Positions 1-8,232 are shown, numbered from the stretch's first letter. The stretch is 64,000 bases of DNA from Lachnospiraceae bacterium UBA3633 (GCA_002374095.1 DFKY01000023.1:1-64000); one strand, 5' to 3'. The notes: generated by a model from the letters alone, not told the origin. Numbers and translations are program-made.

Positions 1-25
1 AAATGCCCACATGGGCATAAATTCA
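1..25 (-). pseudogene. comM: comM/yifB 3' fragment, interrupted by the prophage
   Basis: On the minus strand the first bases read N-L-C-P-C-G-H-F, the Cys-Pro-Cys-Gly signature that follows A-A-M-N in ComM/YifB magnesium-chelatase-like ATPases. The 5' part of the same gene stops at A-A-M-K at 59786-60844. Joining them across the shared TTCA (TGAA on the minus strand) restores an uninterrupted reading frame. The remaining roughly 150 residues lie beyond the left edge. Confidence 0.85.
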
Positions 26-48
26 CTGCAACGAAGGTATTGATACAA
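22..48. other. attL: prophage left attachment site
   Basis: The TTCA core at 22-25 matches 59799-59802. The prophage-side arm AGGTATTGATACAA (35-48) is the inverted partner of TTGTATCAAAACCT (59774-59787), 13 of 14 positions matching. In the excised circle the arms are 24 bp apart and their symmetry centre falls on the TT of the shared core. This is the geometry of a serine-integrase attP with a central TT/AA dinucleotide. Confidence 0.85.
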
Positions 49-49
49 C

Positions 50-80
50 AAAAAAACCGCTAATATAAAGCATATTAGCG
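50..80 (-). terminator. Terminator insulating the left prophage end
   Basis: A 9-bp stem (58-66 with 72-80, arms CGCTAATAT and ATATTAGCG, 5-nt loop) is followed on the minus strand by a run of T (50-56). It would stop leftward prophage transcripts just before the comM remnant. Confidence 0.8.
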
Positions 81-161
81 ATTTCAAATTATTTTTTAAT
101 TTCTTAACTGCTACTTTTTTGAAAACTTTTGCATAAACTTATTTAAAATTACATAATTTTC

Positions 162-260
162 AAAAAGGTGCAAAAGGTGCAAAAAGGTGCACGATTTTCA
201 AAAAGGTGCATAAAGGTGCAAAAAGGTGCACGGCTTTTTCAAAGGTGCAAAAAAGGTGCA
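162..260. repeat. Left iteron array, eight copies of AAAGGTGCA
   Basis: GGTGCA begins at 167, 176, 186, 205, 215, 225, 244 and 255, in groups of 3, 3 and 2. Copies lie 9-11 bp apart within a group and 19 bp between groups, so all sit on one face of the helix. The array lies between attL and the end of the 263-1150 gene and has no coding potential. The array at the opposite end has the same architecture in mirror order. Confidence 0.8.
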
Positions 261-262
261 AA

Positions 263-1150
263 TTATTGCTTTGTAAATGCATCAACTATTAAATCTGTTA
301 TGTAGTACTGCTGTTCATTGGTTAGTATATACGAAACTCTAATAACCATAGTTCCTATAATCGCATAGGAACCTGAATACAGAATTGTATTATCATATTC
401 AGCCAAATACTCACATCGTGCTTCAGCATCTTCTTTTGTTTTGAAAATTTCTATAGCACCACCACAATCTGTGCCTTTATCAACTATTGAATCACCTTCC
501 ACTTCATTTTGTTTAATATTTGAAAGTGAAAAATAAACACATTCTTCATATCCGCCATCTTCTTTTTTTAATAATCCATTAGGGTCGTTACCTTCAGATA
601 CATATTCTGTTCCACTAATTAACTCTATTGTCTTTAATCTGTCAACCACCCACTCTTTTGATGGACAGTTTAACTCTTTGAGAACTAACATATCCTCATC
701 AATATTTTTTGAAAATGTATTAATAGTCTCAATGTCTTTGCGAATCTTATCAATACTATTTCCATTAAATATACTTTTTACGACACTGAGGTATGATGTA
801 TCTTGTGTGGGTAAATAATCTATGTGGTTGGCAATGCCTGATATGTTATTAACATCAACGGTTTCTGCAACCTTATTAAACTCTTCAGCCTTTGAATTGA
901 AATTTGAAATACAATTATTGTATTCTACTGTCATTTGCTTAGCAGGTTTAAGTACAATAAAAAAAATTACCGTAATGGCTACAAATAATCCAATCAAAAT
1001 AAAAATAATAATTTGCACCACACTTTTCCTCCCTGCCTCTTCACTTCCATTATTATTGACATCATTACCAATTGTCACTTTACTTGATTCGAGGTTATTG
1101 TCATCTACATTATTAATGTCTTCACTATTTTCACTAATTATACTTTGCAA
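263..1150 (-). CDS. Membrane-anchored cargo protein of unknown function
   Basis: A 295-aa protein with a polar Asn/Asp-rich N-terminus, one transmembrane helix (about residues 44-66, hydrophobic IIIFILIGLF core) and a large C-terminal domain presumably outside the membrane. The start is a TTG at 1150 overlapping the end of the preceding gene by 17 bp, with AAAGGAAA upstream. It is the last gene of the leftward 3346-to-263 operon next to attL, the classic place for lysogenic-conversion genes. I recognise no family. Confidence 0.65.
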   Translation of the reverse strand: MQSIISENSEDINNVDDNNLESSKVTIGNDVNNNGSEEAGRKSVVQIIIFILIGLFVAITVIFFIVLKPAKQMTVEYNNCISNFNSKAEEFNKVAETVDVNNISGIANHIDYLPTQDTSYLSVVKSIFNGNSIDKIRKDIETINTFSKNIDEDMLVLKELNCPSKEWVVDRLKTIELISGTEYVSEGNDPNGLLKKEDGGYEECVYFSLSNIKQNEVEGDSIVDKGTDCGGAIEIFKTKEDAEARCEYLAEYDNTILYSGSYAIIGTMVIRVSYILTNEQQYYITDLIVDAFTKQ

Positions 1151-1484
1151 TTTCTTTGATTTCCTTTTTGAATTTTTCTATTGCCTTTTTGCTTGTATTT
1201 TGTTTTATTATCCCTTCAGGCGAATAAACCACCATTATTGCTTTGTCACCATCTTTTCCAACAGCAACATATGCTCTATTTAAAGAAAAAGCACCTGATT
1301 TAATATATCCCACATAAGTTTCTTCTTTCAAATCTTCATCTACAATATTGCCTATTGAAATCAAAGTATCCTTAATGTTCTTTAGTTTTAGATTAGTAAC
1401 TTTTACACTTGCAGAAACTATTTCAGTTTCTTTTGTGTCATAAAACTCATTCAATTTTTTTAATAATTTTTTTTCCATTTCCAT
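1134..1484 (-). CDS. Small soluble protein of the left cargo operon
   Basis: A charged 116-aa protein, rich in Lys and Glu at both ends, with no signal peptide or membrane helix. I prefer the ATG at 1484, two bases after the stop of the upstream gene, which indicates translational coupling; an ATG at 1526 would add 14 residues inside that gene. Sandwiched between a secreted protein and a membrane protein, it may be a cytoplasmic partner of one of them. No family recognised. Confidence 0.6.
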   Translation of the reverse strand: MEMEKKLLKKLNEFYDTKETEIVSASVKVTNLKLKNIKDTLISIGNIVDEDLKEETYVGYIKSGAFSLNRAYVAVGKDGDKAIMVVYSPEGIIKQNTSKKAIEKFKKEIKEIAKYN

Positions 1485-1486
1485 AA

Positions 1487-3115
1487 TTAATGTATTAGTG
1501 CTACTCCTTTCATTATTCTTTTCCATTCTTGTCTTGTACTTTCTTCAGTTGGAACTTCAATTTTATGTCTCTTTTTAATGACTTGCTCAAACATAGGTTC
1601 CATCATTGTTTCAGCAAATTGTTCTCTATCTTTACTTGCATGCATTTCTTTTAAATTGTTCGGTGTTAACTTTTTTTGCAATTCAGTGACAACCTCATCA
1701 GCTTCTTCTTGACTCAATAAATAATCTTCACCTAAACTCTGAAACTTTACTGTGATAATTTCATACATTTTATTAGCATCACCTTCATATAATTTACTCA
1801 GTCCAATTTCTGCTAAAGCTCCAGCACCCATTGCAGTTGCAGTTCCTAAAATTGCACCACCAGCAACACCTGCAATTGTGCCTAATCCTGGGGCTACCGC
1901 AGTACCTATTTTAGCACCTGCAAGTGCACCTGCTGTTCCTGCACCAAATCCGATTATCGCAACTGTTAAATTTTTCGCAAACTGTTCTTTTGATATCCTT
2001 CCATTAATTAAATCATAAACCTGTGGTGCTGTCATAGCTATGATAACTACTGAATTGACAATAATTTGATTTTGTATTAAACTTGTTGCTTTTGTCATAA
2101 CATTCTTTTTAGTATACTCAACACCATATAGTTTTAACAATTTTTCTGCACCTTCTTTACCTAATAGATTCGCAAGAGCTTTTGAAGTTGGCTTTAGTGC
2201 AGTCTTTAACCCCGATTTCGTTAACTGACTTGTAACCATATACGATGTAAAAACAATGCTACCTGTTTTTAAACTATTAAGACCAGCCTCCTTAAGTGCT
2301 TCACTTGTATCATCACCATTCATAACAGCAGATACAAAATCTATAGTAAATGAGATACCCATTGGTATTAATGATATAATTGCACCATTAGTAGCATCAT
2401 ATCTTAATGAATCAATATTTCCAGCTTTAGCAATATTTCTTACTTGCTTATATGTATAATGACCTTCCTTTACATAGTTTTTCGCCTCATTAGGGTCTGT
2501 TACACCATTAATTTTTCCTTCACGGATTTTTTCAGCCATTTTTTGTACAGCCTTTTCATACTGGTCTTTCGGAACTTCCAAAGTCATTGGCTTATTATAC
2601 TTATCATAGTACTTATACATACCTGATGTTTTATCAAATGCAGAGTTAACTGTATTATTTGCATTGCTATAATACTTATCTTGTATCCACAACTCTTGCT
2701 TTGTACTTCTATTAATGATTTTACGGTCTGGGCTGTTTAAAGCAGTTATATCAGGAACTTCATTTTTATACTTTAAAAAATTATAGTCTGTAAGACTATC
2801 CATTAAATTATTAGCTCTTTCTGCAGCAAAACCATGTCCCATTGGTGTTGTGAATTTTCTTTCTAAATATAAATTCTTAGTTGAGCCAAAACTTCCAACT
2901 AAGTATCCACCTAACTCTCCAATTACAATTTTTTCTTTTGAGCTTAATACTGTTTCACTTTCATTTTGTACTGTTTCATCCAAAACAATTACATTTGATT
3001 CTTCATTTGTATCCACAATATTTTGTGCTACATCTGAAGCAAACACATTTGTTTCACTCATACTCACCACTAAACACAATAAAATTGCTATTCCTTTTTT
3101 TATTAAAATTTTCAT
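1487..3115 (-). CDS. Secreted/membrane protein with glycine-zipper segment
   Basis: A 542-aa protein with a clear signal peptide (residues 1-26, Lys-rich start then ILLCLVV), a hydrophilic N-terminal half containing conserved-looking stretches such as MGHGFAAERANNLMDSL, and a C-terminal half with hydrophobic helices and a Gly/Ala-rich zipper (about residues 390-435). I recall similar proteins being widespread in gut bacteria without an assigned role. The glycine zipper suggests insertion into or packing within a membrane. AAGGAT precedes the ATG. Probably lysogenic-conversion cargo; toxin or adhesion roles are speculative. Confidence 0.7.
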   Translation of the reverse strand: MKILIKKGIAILLCLVVSMSETNVFASDVAQNIVDTNEESNVIVLDETVQNESETVLSSKEKIVIGELGGYLVGSFGSTKNLYLERKFTTPMGHGFAAERANNLMDSLTDYNFLKYKNEVPDITALNSPDRKIINRSTKQELWIQDKYYSNANNTVNSAFDKTSGMYKYYDKYNKPMTLEVPKDQYEKAVQKMAEKIREGKINGVTDPNEAKNYVKEGHYTYKQVRNIAKAGNIDSLRYDATNGAIISLIPMGISFTIDFVSAVMNGDDTSEALKEAGLNSLKTGSIVFTSYMVTSQLTKSGLKTALKPTSKALANLLGKEGAEKLLKLYGVEYTKKNVMTKATSLIQNQIIVNSVVIIAMTAPQVYDLINGRISKEQFAKNLTVAIIGFGAGTAGALAGAKIGTAVAPGLGTIAGVAGGAILGTATAMGAGALAEIGLSKLYEGDANKMYEIITVKFQSLGEDYLLSQEEADEVVTELQKKLTPNNLKEMHASKDREQFAETMMEPMFEQVIKKRHKIEVPTEESTRQEWKRIMKGVALIH

Positions 3116-3130
3116 TACTTTATCCTTACT

Positions 3131-3346
3131 CTAAAATATGATTTTTACAAATGTAATTACAAGAAAAATTAAAATTGCATCAAATAGAAAACATAGTATC
3201 CCTAAAACTGGTAGCAGTAAAATAATTAATAAAACTTGTAATATTGCTAAAATCAGTGAAAAAGTGAAACCAAGAATTGCAGGTACAATTTTAAGTGTTA
3301 ACCATACAATGAAAATCAACATACAAATTGAAAATAAAGTACTCAT
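3131..3346 (-). CDS. Small hydrophobic membrane protein
   Basis: A 71-aa protein that is almost entirely hydrophobic, with two to three predicted membrane helices. GGAGGT lies 6-7 bases before the ATG at 3346, so this start is chosen over one five codons further upstream. It is the first gene of the left cargo operon. The sequence upstream carries a 13-mer shared with the region before the lipoprotein operon at 54131. Confidence 0.65.
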   Translation of the reverse strand: MSTLFSICMLIFIVWLTLKIVPAILGFTFSLILAILQVLLIILLLPVLGILCFLFDAILIFLVITFVKIIF

Positions 3347-3395
3347 AACATTACCTCCCACATCTTAATTTATTCACTAAATCATACAATTTTGC

Positions 3396-3409
3396 ATGTC
3401 CAAAAAATG
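3396..3409. repeat. Shared 13-mer ATGTCCAAAAAAT, copy 1
   Basis: ATGTCCAAAAAAT occurs here and at 54154-54166. In both places it lies upstream of a leftward operon that begins with a small membrane protein, and each copy sits in an imperfect dyad. It may be a common operator or promoter part. Confidence 0.4.
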
Positions 3410-3417
3410 TCGCACCG

Positions 3418-3612
3418 CTACTTATACTCCGCAATATCCTTTAAATTGCATTTTAGTATCTTGCATAACATATCAAGTGTATGAGTTGTAACATTTTGAT
3501 TCTTTCTGATTCTATCCAATTGACCTGTAGAAACACCATATTTATATATAAGGTCATATTGTGATATACCTTTCCTTTTCATCGTTTTAAATAATTTATC
3601 AAAAACAATCAT
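3418..3612 (-). CDS. XRE-family helix-turn-helix regulator
   Basis: A 64-aa single-domain Cro/CI-type protein. The HTH is visible as KGISQYDLIYKYGVSTGQLDRI followed by residues typical of a five-helix XRE fold (TLDMLCKILKCNLKDIAEY). GAGG lies six bases before the ATG at 3612. It has its own promoter (3631-3659) with two dyads just upstream. It is the only CI/Cro-like gene in the prophage, so it is the best candidate for lysogeny control, though a role limited to the neighbouring recombinases or cargo is possible. Confidence 0.8.
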   Translation of the reverse strand: MIVFDKLFKTMKRKGISQYDLIYKYGVSTGQLDRIRKNQNVTTHTLDMLCKILKCNLKDIAEYK

Positions 3613-3630
3613 CTCATTCCTCAACACTAA

Positions 3631-3659
3631 ATTATACGATATAATCGGCTTTTTCTCAA
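3631..3659 (-). promoter_or_regulatory. Promoter of the XRE regulator
   Basis: TTGAGA (3654-3659), a 17-bp spacer and TATAAT (3631-3636) on the minus strand, about 20 bp before the ATG. Confidence 0.75.
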
Positions 3660-3688
3660 ACTATTTTATAACAAATTTTATATAAATT

Positions 3689-3745
3689 TTACCACCATTA
3701 CGGTGGTAATTTTCTAAACTTGCATTTTTCCCACCGCTACGGTGG
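3689..3745. repeat. Paired CCACC-N5-GGTGG dyads
   Basis: Two hairpin-capable dyads, TTACCACC-N5-GGTGGTAA (3689-3709) and CCACC-N5-GGTGG (3731-3745), share the context CGGTGGTAATTT with centres 39 bp apart. They lie after the recombinase stop codon and upstream of the XRE promoter, so they could be terminators, operators for the XRE protein, or both. Confidence 0.5.
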
Positions 3746-3777
3746 TAATTTCTAAAATCAAAAAAATGAGACCCCTA

Positions 3778-5334
3778 TTAACTTTCAGTCCCATCTTTCC
3801 ATATTATTTTAATACTATCTTTATTAACTTTGACCCTGTCCACCAGTGCATATAACAGCCCTTCGTCAAAGTCTGTAAGTTTGTTTTTACTTGCTTTCAG
3901 GTCGTTTATGTAGGTTTCAAGCACTTTTGCCCTGTCACCCTTATCTTTAATGGTGGCGGTAATTTTATCTAATTTCTCTTGAATTTTAGTGGATTTGTCC
4001 GCCAAATCTCTATATTTCTTATTGTACTCATCTTGATTTTGTGCATGAGTACTATTTTCTTCTATTAATTTGTATAGTTTCTTTTCACATTTGTCATACT
4101 CGTCCTGTAGTTTTTTCTGCTCAGCCTTTTCTTTATCGCTGCTCATAAGCACCTGCTTTATGCTCTCAACATTTCTTATAACACCAGCTCTGTCAAGTGA
4201 GTTATATGCTTCCACGAATTTTGCTTTTATCTCATCTTCCGTCACATGACCAGTACTGCATTTCTTTCCGCTATACTTCTTATTGCATCTATATATCACA
4301 CACCTATATTTATCGTTGCTATGCCACACCTTCTTACCAAACTGGCTACCGCACTCACCACAGACGATTTTATTTGCAAACACATCCGTTCCGCTATAGC
4401 TCACACCATTTCTTTTCTCTCTTTCTATCTGTACCAAGTCAAAGGTTTTCTTATCTATTATCGGCTCGTGGTCATCGGTCACATAGTACTGCGGTATCTC
4501 GCCTTCGTTCGTCTTTCTTTTCTTTGTTAAAAAGTCAACTGTGTATTGTTTTTGCAAAAGTGCATCACCTTTATACTTCTCATTTGTTAAAATGGATTTT
4601 ATTGTGCTAATATGCCACACCTTTTTATGCATCGGTGTTTCAAGATTTAATCTCTCAAGTTCTTGTTTTATTCCGTAGAGCGACTTACCAAGTAAATACA
4701 ATTTATAAATCATTTTTATCGTTTCAGCTTGTTTCTTGTTCACTACGAGTTTTCCTTCCTCGCCTTTATCGTATCCTAAGAAACTGTTATAAGCAACACT
4801 ATGCCTGCCATCACTAAACCTTTTACGATGTCCCCATGTCGTGTTGAGCGAAATGCTTCGTGACTCTTCTTGGGCGAGGCTCGATAAAATGGATAATAGA
4901 ACTTCACCCTTACCATCAAGTGAATAGATGTGTTCCTTTTCAAAAAACACTTCAACATTGTGCTCTTTTAATTTTCTAATCGTCTGCAATGTATCAACTG
5001 TGTTTCTTGCAAATCTACTAACTGACTTTGTGATTATTAAGTCTATCTTTCCTGCAAGTGCATCATCTATCATTTTATTAAATCCATCACGATGTTTCAT
5101 ACTTGTGCCGCTGATACCTTCATCGCTATATAAATCAACATACTCCCAGCTCGGATTACTTTTTATAAGGTTTGTATAGTAATCAACTTGAGCTGTGTAT
5201 GATGACTGCTGTTCTTCTTTGTCGGTACTAACTCTCGCATAACCGCATACCTTTCTCTTTTTAACAATGCTACTAAGCGACTTTGTTTCAACACTCTTTT
5301 TTGCTGGTATCATTGTGACCTTTTTTATTTCCAT
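3778..5334 (-). CDS. Large serine recombinase B (site-specific integrase)
   Basis: A 518-aa recombinase. The N-terminal resolvase domain carries the nucleophile Ser36 (GYARVST) and the SVSRFARNTVDT active-site helix. A recombinase domain, a zinc ribbon (VCGECG with a second Cys pair) and a long C-terminal coiled coil (about 385-480) follow, as in integrases that bind attP and attB. It overlaps recombinase A by 10 bp (ATGG within its last codons). The coiled coil makes this the more likely integrase for the comM site. Confidence 0.92.
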   Translation of the reverse strand: MEIKKVTMIPAKKSVETKSLSSIVKKRKVCGYARVSTDKEEQQSSYTAQVDYYTNLIKSNPSWEYVDLYSDEGISGTSMKHRDGFNKMIDDALAGKIDLIITKSVSRFARNTVDTLQTIRKLKEHNVEVFFEKEHIYSLDGKGEVLLSILSSLAQEESRSISLNTTWGHRKRFSDGRHSVAYNSFLGYDKGEEGKLVVNKKQAETIKMIYKLYLLGKSLYGIKQELERLNLETPMHKKVWHISTIKSILTNEKYKGDALLQKQYTVDFLTKKRKTNEGEIPQYYVTDDHEPIIDKKTFDLVQIEREKRNGVSYSGTDVFANKIVCGECGSQFGKKVWHSNDKYRCVIYRCNKKYSGKKCSTGHVTEDEIKAKFVEAYNSLDRAGVIRNVESIKQVLMSSDKEKAEQKKLQDEYDKCEKKLYKLIEENSTHAQNQDEYNKKYRDLADKSTKIQEKLDKITATIKDKGDRAKVLETYINDLKASKNKLTDFDEGLLYALVDRVKVNKDSIKIIWKDGTES

Positions 5335-6533
5335 ATTATTTCAAAGTCCTCCTTTCCTACATCTCTTGGTACTACCACCGCTGGCTTATATCCTTTCCTG
5401 CTAAATTTCTCAAGCCTTATTTTATTAAATATTACTTTGTCAACTTTCTCTATGTCTTTGCCCTTCAAAAACTCTTCCAGCTCGCTTATTTTTAATGTTT
5501 GCTTATTGTCGCAAGTCCTGTATTTACAAGCACCGATACATTTTAGAAACTTTTTATTGCATACTATCATTGACCTGCCACAAACTGGACACTTAACCAG
5601 TCCTGTAAACCACTTTGACTGCTTATGAAGTTTAGTTTGATTATTTGTTATGAACTTCATTCTTTCCTGAGCTTTTTCAAAGTCTTCAACACTAATAATC
5701 GGTGGATGTGTTCCTTCAACTTTGTATTGTGCAAGCTCGCCTTTATTCCTTTTTGCCTTATGTGTAAGAGAGTCGCAAACATACTTTTTTTGTGCTATCG
5801 TGTATCCAGCATATTTTTCTTGCCTTAAAAAGTCCTTAACCATTAAGTAGTTAAAATCTAAACCATTCCTTGATTTTATGTTTCTACCACTCATCGCTTC
5901 TGCAATTTCTGTATAAGTTTCGCCGTTTAGAAATCTACTAAATACTTCTTTTATGGCTTTAGCTTCCGCCTTATTGATTTTGTACTCTTTCTTTTCATAG
6001 TCGTAGTCATATCCAAATAAATCAATGTGCCTTATTAGTCCTCGCTCCATCCTTTTTCTTATTCCCCACTTGCAGTTACTGCTTATTGCTTCTGATTCAG
6101 ATTGAGCGAATCCTGCAAGTATTGATAGCATTAACTCGCCGTCCGCCGATAAAGAATTAATGTTTTCTTTTTCAAATCTTACTTCAACATTTAACTCTTT
6201 AAGCATTCGCACTGTCTTAAGTAGGTCAACCGTATTTCTTGCAAACCTGCTTATTGACTTTGTTAAAATGATATCAACCTTGTGAGCTTTGCATAAATCA
6301 ATTAACTCATTAAACTTATCTCGTTTTTTAGTGTCAGTACCGCTGATACCTAAATCAGCAAAAACACCAACGAACTCCCATTCTTTATTTGTTTGTATTA
6401 GTGAGTTGTAATAACTTATTTGTGCCGATAGTGAGTTTCTTAATTTATCAGTATCCACAGAAACACGAGCATAGGCAGCTACTTTTTTTCTTGCTGGCAG
6501 TATTAGTTTCTTGTGCTTGACTTGTGTAATCAT
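5325..6533 (-). CDS. Large serine recombinase A
   Basis: A 402-aa recombinase. Ser25 (YARVSVD) and SISRFARNTVDL mark the catalytic domain, followed by the recombinase domain and a zinc-ribbon region (CPVCG, then CIGAC). It is shorter than recombinase B and lacks a long C-terminal coiled coil. AAAGGAG precedes the ATG. Two recombinases in one operon may act as a heteromer or divide integration and excision. A promoter of the TTGACT-N17-GATTAA type lies directly upstream (6567-6595). Confidence 0.92.
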   Translation of the reverse strand: MITQVKHKKLILPARKKVAAYARVSVDTDKLRNSLSAQISYYNSLIQTNKEWEFVGVFADLGISGTDTKKRDKFNELIDLCKAHKVDIILTKSISRFARNTVDLLKTVRMLKELNVEVRFEKENINSLSADGELMLSILAGFAQSESEAISSNCKWGIRKRMERGLIRHIDLFGYDYDYEKKEYKINKAEAKAIKEVFSRFLNGETYTEIAEAMSGRNIKSRNGLDFNYLMVKDFLRQEKYAGYTIAQKKYVCDSLTHKAKRNKGELAQYKVEGTHPPIISVEDFEKAQERMKFITNNQTKLHKQSKWFTGLVKCPVCGRSMIVCNKKFLKCIGACKYRTCDNKQTLKISELEEFLKGKDIEKVDKVIFNKIRLEKFSRKGYKPAVVVPRDVGKEDFEIIWK

Positions 6534-6566
6534 TACTTGCTCCTTTGTATCATTATCGTTGTCATA

Positions 6567-6595
6567 TTAATCACTCTAAAAGAGTGTAAAGTCAA
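6567..6595 (-). promoter_or_regulatory. Promoter before the recombinase pair
   Basis: TTGACT (6590-6595), a 17-bp spacer and GATTAA (6567-6572). The spacer end TTTAGAGT matches the early-gene promoters at 27353 and, approximately, 30244. It overlaps the end of the SHOCT gene, so the recombinases can be expressed independently of it. Confidence 0.6.
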
Positions 6596-6750
6596 GTTAT
6601 TAAATCAAATGCTGGCTCGTATTTTGCTTTGAATTCTGCGAGAAGTTTTTCAAATTCATTTTTATTTATGACTTTCTTTTCAAGCAAGTCCTTTAATAGT
6701 CGTTTTGTTTCTTGGTACTCAAACTCGTTCTTAAACTCTTTATTATCCAT
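6592..6750 (-). CDS. SHOCT-domain small protein
   Basis: A 52-aa acidic protein whose C-terminal half (LLKDLLEKKVINKNEFEKLL) matches the SHOCT pattern, a short oligomerisation motif. GGAGAG precedes the ATG at 6750; the open frame extends further upstream but without a ribosome site. It overlaps the preceding HTH gene by 8 bp. HTH, SHOCT and serine recombinase genes often sit together in Firmicute prophages. Confidence 0.7.
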   Translation of the reverse strand: MDNKEFKNEFEYQETKRLLKDLLEKKVINKNEFEKLLAEFKAKYEPAFDLIT

Positions 6751-7027
6751 TATGCACTCTCCAATATTTGAGCCTGCATTTATCAGAGCAGAACTTCTTT
6801 TGCTTTTTGCCAACCACAAATTTAAGTGGCTCGCCACAGCACAGACACTTTGTTTTATCTCTCGAATCTTCAACGACCTTTACTTCTTCAATAACCTCTA
6901 CTTCTCTTGACCGCCTTAAAAACGACTTAACTGTGTTATAAGGCAGATTAAGCTCTGTGGCTATGTCCACTGGTTTTTTGCCACTCTCACTCAAAGCTAT
7001 AATTCTATTTTTCTCATCTTTTGTCAT
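6743..7027 (-). CDS. HTH and zinc-ribbon small regulator
   Basis: A 94-aa protein. The N-terminal 40 residues form an HTH resembling sigma region 4 or a resolvase HTH (ALSESGKKPVDIATELNLPY), and the C-terminus has four cysteines in CLCCG and CSDKC, a likely zinc site. GGAGG precedes the ATG, and the leader carries the conserved GGCGGA element (7042-7072). It heads the SHOCT-recombinase operon and is likely a regulator or recombination accessory factor. Confidence 0.75.
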   Translation of the reverse strand: MTKDEKNRIIALSESGKKPVDIATELNLPYNTVKSFLRRSREVEVIEEVKVVEDSRDKTKCLCCGEPLKFVVGKKQKKFCSDKCRLKYWRVHNG

Positions 7028-7041
7028 AGGCAGTGTCCTCC

Positions 7042-7072
7042 CTACCTACTAACAAAAAATCCGCCTATTTTA
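7042..7072 (-). promoter_or_regulatory. Conserved leader element AAAATAGGCGGA, copy 1
   Basis: On the minus strand AAAATAGGCGGA, a short spacer and GTTAGTAGGTAG stand directly before the ribosome site of the HTH gene. Near-identical blocks precede the genes starting at 43765 and 45985. It may be a promoter or leader-RNA element that co-regulates these operons. Confidence 0.55.
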
Positions 7073-7077
7073 TTCCA

Positions 7078-7110
7078 ATAAAAAAACAGACCCTCTTACA
7101 GAAGGTCTGT
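7078..7110 (-). terminator. Terminator overlapping the endolysin stop region
   Basis: Stem ACAGACC/GGTCTGT (7086-7092 with 7104-7110) followed on the minus strand by a T run. It ends the late lysis/tail transcript and includes the last codons of the endolysin. Confidence 0.75.
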
Positions 7111-7536
7111 CATACTTTTAATTGCTGTGTTTGAGCCATTTCTATTGACCCATCGATACTTATTTTGCCTCGTATCGATATGGACGAACTCTTGAGTCCT
7201 ATCAAGATACACTCCTATGCCACCAAGTCCATTAAACTCCGCCCACAAAGCAATTACTATAGGTTTAACACCACTGCAATAAATATCTACTGCCTGCCCC
7301 TTTAAGTGATATGAATTATCTGCACCGCCACATTGTTTATTGTAACTATCAGTCCTATATCCACTTGTGATGGTTATCGGCTTATTCAAATAAGTTCTTA
7401 AGTCTTGAAGCTTTGCTACCAAATCAACATCTATTAAAACTTTATCTGCTCCATCACGACAAGCGAACTCTTTTACTTTAAAGTTTGCTGATAAATTCAT
7501 ATCGCCACTATTTTTTAATGAGAACTCTTTAATCAT
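7096..7536 (-). CDS. Endolysin, M15 family peptidase
   Basis: A 146-aa single-domain peptidase of the M15/YcbK type that cuts peptidoglycan peptides. The zinc ligands are visible in SYHLKGQAVD (His and Asp) and FVHID (His), with the SGYRT motif before them. There is no signal peptide, so a holin must release it. It overlaps the preceding gene by 8 bp (ATGATTAA) and directly follows the holin-like genes. Confidence 0.88.
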   Translation of the reverse strand: MIKEFSLKNSGDMNLSANFKVKEFACRDGADKVLIDVDLVAKLQDLRTYLNKPITITSGYRTDSYNKQCGGADNSYHLKGQAVDIYCSGVKPIVIALWAEFNGLGGIGVYLDRTQEFVHIDTRQNKYRWVNRNGSNTAIKSMTDLL

Positions 7537-7720
7537 TAGTCTTTGTCTCCTTTTTCTTTCTTACGGCTTTGCCTCCACCTTTAACAGCTTCTGGTGCTTT
7601 TACTCTTTCTTTCACAAGTTCCATGTTTAACTCTTGTGCTACTTGTGCTATGTCTTCAGGCTCTGCACCGCTCTCTCTAAGTTCTGCTATCAGCTTCTTC
7701 AATTCCTCCACTCGTGTCAT
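7529..7720 (-). CDS. Small basic protein of the lysis region
   Basis: A 63-aa protein with an amphipathic N-terminal helix (VEELKKLIAELRESG) and a Lys-rich C-terminus. AAGGAG lies seven bases before the ATG at 7720. It overlaps the membrane-protein gene upstream by 44 bp and the endolysin by 8 bp, typical of a compact lysis cassette. Function unknown. Confidence 0.6.
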   Translation of the reverse strand: MTRVEELKKLIAELRESGAEPEDIAQVAQELNMELVKERVKAPEAVKGGGKAVRKKKETKTND

Positions 7721-7901
7721 TTTCACTCTCCTTAATTTTTAGTTTGTAAAGTAGCACCAGTTCCGTTATGCAAGTAGGAACGAGTGCTAAATAAATCTCT
7801 ACAGGATATGACCCCTTTATACAAAAAATGACTGTGTCCGCCACAGTCATTAAAAGTATAAAGACAATTAGTCCAATAAGGACTTTCTTACTGAATCGCA
7901 T
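7677..7901 (-). CDS. Small two-helix membrane protein, lysis region
   Basis: A 74-aa protein with two hydrophobic helices (about residues 8-28 and 35-52) and a charged acidic tail, the size and topology of a class II holin or antiholin. The ATG at 7901 follows GGTGG and overlaps the end of the preceding gene by 14 bp. Assigned by topology and position only. Confidence 0.6.
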   Translation of the reverse strand: MRFSKKVLIGLIVFILLMTVADTVIFCIKGSYPVEIYLALVPTCITELVLLYKLKIKESENDTSGGIEEADSRT

Positions 7902-8232
7902 TTGAGCCACCAAGCAATGCTATAATGTCTTTTATTGTTTTTATTACTTTGTCATATCCTACCTGTGAGCCACAGCCACAAGCAAATACAAATAATATTC
8001 CTGCAACTATGACCTTTAATAAATCAATTGAAACATTAGCAAATAACAAAAAGCATAAATAAGTTATTGTTGCAATTAGCATAGTGAAAACTAAAGAGAA
8101 TATCTCCAAAGACCTGAACTCTCTCTTTATGGTATCTTCACTAAATATCTTTTTAATTGCCTCAATAAAAAGTGCCGTGATTAAAGAAACCACAGTCATT
8201 AAAACTAATAAAAATAATACAAAATTTAACAT
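7888..8232 (-). CDS. Putative holin, three membrane helices
   Basis: A 114-aa protein with an N-terminal hydrophobic helix, a charged loop (KKIFSEDTIKREFR) and two more hydrophobic segments (about 45-90), upstream of the endolysin. Size, topology and neighbours fit a holin that lets the signal-less M15 enzyme reach the wall. Which of the three membrane proteins here is the pore former cannot be decided from sequence. Confidence 0.6.
   Translation of the reverse strand: MLNFVLFLLVLMTVVSLITALFIEAIKKIFSEDTIKREFRSLEIFSLVFTMLIATITYLCFLLFANVSIDLLKVIVAGILFVFACGCGSQVGYDKVIKTIKDIIALLGGSNAIQ

Noticed and set aside
3361..3778. Left attachment site beside the recombinase genes
   Set aside because: No comM sequence occurs there; the true attL with comM codons and the attP arm is at 22-48.
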